Of a stretch of DNA of 64,000 nt, positions 62,292 to 64,000 are shown piece by piece; within the stretch, counting starts at the first letter, position 1, and every line of letters begins with the position of its first letter. The translations under genes and the position numbers were made by a program. The notes under the pieces are model-generated. The model was not told where the DNA came from. It did no database searches and was given only the letters and a program-made list of their open reading frames with translations. Location: contig SVER01000012.1 of NCBI GenBank assembly GCA_015057315.1, positions 1 to 64,000 of the forward strand. The letters are read 5' to 3'. This stretch comes from Pseudobutyrivibrio ruminis. GTDB lineage: Bacteria; Bacillota; Clostridia; Lachnospirales; Lachnospiraceae.

Positions 62292-63509
62292 ATGGCACAA
62301 GAAAAAGTAATACTCGCTTATTCAGGCGGACTTGACACAACAGCTATCATTCCTTGGTTAAAGGAAAACTACAATTATGAAGTAATCTGTTGCTGTATTG
62401 ATTGTGGACAGGGGGATGAATTAGACGGACTTGAAGAAAGAGCTAAGCTCTCTGGTGCATCTAAGCTTTATATTGAAGATATCGTTGATGATTTCTGCGA
62501 TAACTACATTGTTCCTTGCGTACAGGCAGGTGCCGTATACGAGAACAAATATCTTCTTGGTACTGCTATGGCTCGTCCAGGTATTGCAGCCAAGCTTGTA
62601 GAGATAGCTAGAAAAGAAGGTGCTACAGCAATCTGCCACGGTGCTACAGGTAAGGGTAACGATCAGATTCGTTTCGAGCTTGGTATCAAGGCTCTTGCAC
62701 CAGACATCAAAATCATTGCTGCATGGCGTAGCGACAAGTGGAACCTTCAGTCTCGTCAGGAAGAAATCGACTACTGCAAGGCTCATGGAATTGATTTACC
62801 ATTCTCAGCAGACCAGTCTTACAGCCGTGATAGAAACCTTTGGCATATTAGCCATGAAGGTCTTGAGCTTGAAGATCCTGCTACAGAGCCAAATTATGAT
62901 CACCTTCTTGTACTTACTACTCCACCAGAGAAGGCTCCTGAGACACCTGAATATGTAACACTTACATTTGAAAAGGGTGTTCCAACATCTGTTAATGGAA
63001 AGAAAATGAAAGTAAGCGATATTATCAAAGAACTTAACGTAATCGGTGGCCGCAACGGAATCGGCATCATCGATATTGTAGAAAACCGTGTTGTTGGTAT
63101 GAAGTCACGTGGCGTATACGAGACACCAGGTGGAACAATTCTTATGGAAGCACACGAACAGCTTGAAGAGCTTATCCTCGACCGCGCGACATTAGAGGTA
63201 AAGAAAGAAATGGGTTCAAAGCTTGCACAGGTTTGCTACGAAGGTAAATGGTTCACACCACTTTGCGATGCTATCCAGGCATTTGTGAAATCTACTCAGG
63301 AATACGTTACTGGCGAAGTTAAGATTAAGCTATACAAGGGCAACATCATCAAAGCAGGCACTACTTCACCATACTCACTCTACTCAGAGTCACTTGCATC
63401 CTTCACAACTGGTGACCTTTACGACCACCACGATGCAGAAGGCTTCATCACACTCTGGGGCCTCCCACTAAAGGTACGTGCACTTAAGCTTGCAGAAACA
63501 CAGAAATAA
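62292..63509 (+). CDS. argG: Argininosuccinate synthase
   Basis: Joins citrulline and aspartate using ATP. At 405 residues it has the N-type ATP motif LAYSGGLDTTAIIPWL, the ATGKGNDQIRFELG segment and SADQSYSRDRNLWHIS. AAGGAGAA lies about 8 bases before the ATG. It is transcribed away from argC across shared operators. argH is not adjacent. Confidence 0.97.
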   Translation: MAQEKVILAYSGGLDTTAIIPWLKENYNYEVICCCIDCGQGDELDGLEERAKLSGASKLYIEDIVDDFCDNYIVPCVQAGAVYENKYLLGTAMARPGIAAKLVEIARKEGATAICHGATGKGNDQIRFELGIKALAPDIKIIAAWRSDKWNLQSRQEEIDYCKAHGIDLPFSADQSYSRDRNLWHISHEGLELEDPATEPNYDHLLVLTTPPEKAPETPEYVTLTFEKGVPTSVNGKKMKVSDIIKELNVIGGRNGIGIIDIVENRVVGMKSRGVYETPGGTILMEAHEQLEELILDRATLEVKKEMGSKLAQVCYEGKWFTPLCDAIQAFVKSTQEYVTGEVKIKLYKGNIIKAGTTSPYSLYSESLASFTTGDLYDHHDAEGFITLWGLPLKVRALKLAETQK

Positions 63510-63523
63510 ATATGATAAACTAA

Positions 63524-63550
63524 AAAGGCTTCCCTCTGGGGGAAGCCTTT
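63524..63550. terminator. Bidirectional terminator between argG and thiN
   Basis: Ten-bp stem AAAGGCTTCC/GGAAGCCTTT with a 7-base loop between convergent genes. The minus-strand side has the better T-run (CCTTTTTAG). The thiN stop overlaps the stem. Confidence 0.8.
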
Positions 63551-64000
63551 AATCACGTGTTTCGCAAACTATTAGGTAGCCCTCGGCCACGTGGATAGAT
63601 GCAAAGTCCTCTACTATTTCGTTGCTGACTGTTAGGGTGTTGAAGCCCTCAAGGGTAGCACGATGTAGCGGATATTTAAAGCCTTTCATAGTAACACCTG
63701 AGGCAATACCACCATAAGGAAATACTGAAACGTATTTTCCAAATTGACCAAATTTACCATCTTTTTCCAATTCAAGAGTCCAGCCTGGGGCTAACATCTG
63801 AATGTAGTTACGGTCATCTACAAGAATAACCTCCCTATCATGCTTAAGGCCAAGTCCTAATAGATTAATATTACCAAGAGTGTGGTCTATACGGGCACCT
63901 GTGCCACCTAGTATATAGATTTCATCTATATCTTTAGTACGTTTAAAAGCTATAAGTAGTGCAGCTTCTGTGTCTGTATCATCCTTTATGGGATTAAGCT
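63549..64000 (-). CDS. thiN: Thiamine diphosphokinase, N-terminus cut by the right edge
   Basis: The track starts it at an internal Met, but the frame is open to the window edge: LNPIKDDTDTEAALL, then EIYILGGTGARIDHTLGNINLL, which are the substrate-binding signatures of thiamine pyrophosphokinase. The C-terminal domain reads YVSVFPYGGIASGVTMKGFKYPL. About 150 residues are visible, the last two thirds of a 210-residue protein. It makes thiamine diphosphate, the cofactor of dxs among others. Confidence 0.9.
   Translation of the reverse strand, partial: LNPIKDDTDTEAALLIAFKRTKDIDEIYILGGTGARIDHTLGNINLLGLGLKHDREVILVDDRNYIQMLAPGWTLELEKDGKFGQFGKYVSVFPYGGIASGVTMKGFKYPLHRATLEGFNTLTVSNEIVEDFASIHVAEGYLIVCETRD

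Overview
The window reads as a chromosomal segment of a low-GC Firmicute, most likely family Lachnospiraceae and in my judgement a Butyrivibrio/Pseudobutyrivibrio relative. Supporting signs are the AT-rich base use, AGGAGG-type ribosome binding sites, the order xseA-xseB-ispA-dxs-tlyA-nadK-argR-recN, a DUF5688 protein, QueH-type queuosine synthesis and an argC-argJ-argB-argD cluster. The genus is inference. I see no insertion sequence, prophage, CRISPR array or rRNA. Almost everything lies on the minus strand; the exceptions are tRNA-Thr, potABCD and argG.

Layout. 0-3.8 kb: an operon of an SPFH/zinc-ribbon protein, a zinc-ribbon membrane protein and a TPM-domain protein, matching Bacillus subtilis YdjI/YdjG/YdjH. 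3.9-9.8 kb: a beta-helix acyltransferase-like protein, a very long topoisomerase III with six C-terminal zinc-ribbon/repeat modules, and a DUF234-type AAA ATPase. 10-13.6 kb: asd, then a membrane protein-queH-argH operon. 13.7-17.5 kb: tRNA-Thr(CGT) running straight into potABCD. 17.5-27.3 kb: a DUF5688 protein, then the housekeeping block recN, argR, nadK, tlyA, dxs, ispA, xseB, xseA, nusB and an Asp23-family gene. 27.3-30.1 kb: an orphan 682-residue coiled-coil protein and a DUF4160 pair. 30.3-33.4 kb: a complete preQ1 operon (queD-queE-folE-queC-queF) behind a promoter and a candidate preQ1-I riboswitch. 33.4-34.9 kb: surE and a short-chain dehydrogenase.

34.9-35.6 kb is a non-coding stretch packed with palindromes: nine hairpins back to back, then a field of short CACTTA/TAAGTG repeats. 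Part of one hairpin recurs downstream of comEC near 50.8 kb. 35.6-45.6 kb is the accessory-like part: two unrecognised proteins (one resembling a FliD C-terminus), a two-component system, a signal peptidase I with two secreted/anchored neighbours, an Rpn-type nuclease and two paralogous SH3 membrane proteins, the second truncated. 45.6-50.8 kb: hflK/hflC, an EF-hand protein, a small helical protein, a Nudix hydrolase and an exported protein.

50.9-57.0 kb is a competence block (comEA, response regulator, histidine kinase, GerMN lipoprotein, comEC). 57.1-63.5 kb is the arginine regulon: argC-GNAT-argJ-argB-argD, divergent from argG across two ARG-box-like operators. With argH and argR elsewhere in the window, the route from glutamate to arginine is covered except for ornithine carbamoyltransferase and a dedicated N-acetylglutamate synthase, a role ArgJ can fill. 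The right edge cuts a thiN gene; the left edge cuts an unidentified gene.

Several ORF-track starts lie upstream of the real ones, sometimes inside the preceding gene's terminator. I moved starts to the codon with a proper ribosome binding site where the sequence allowed.
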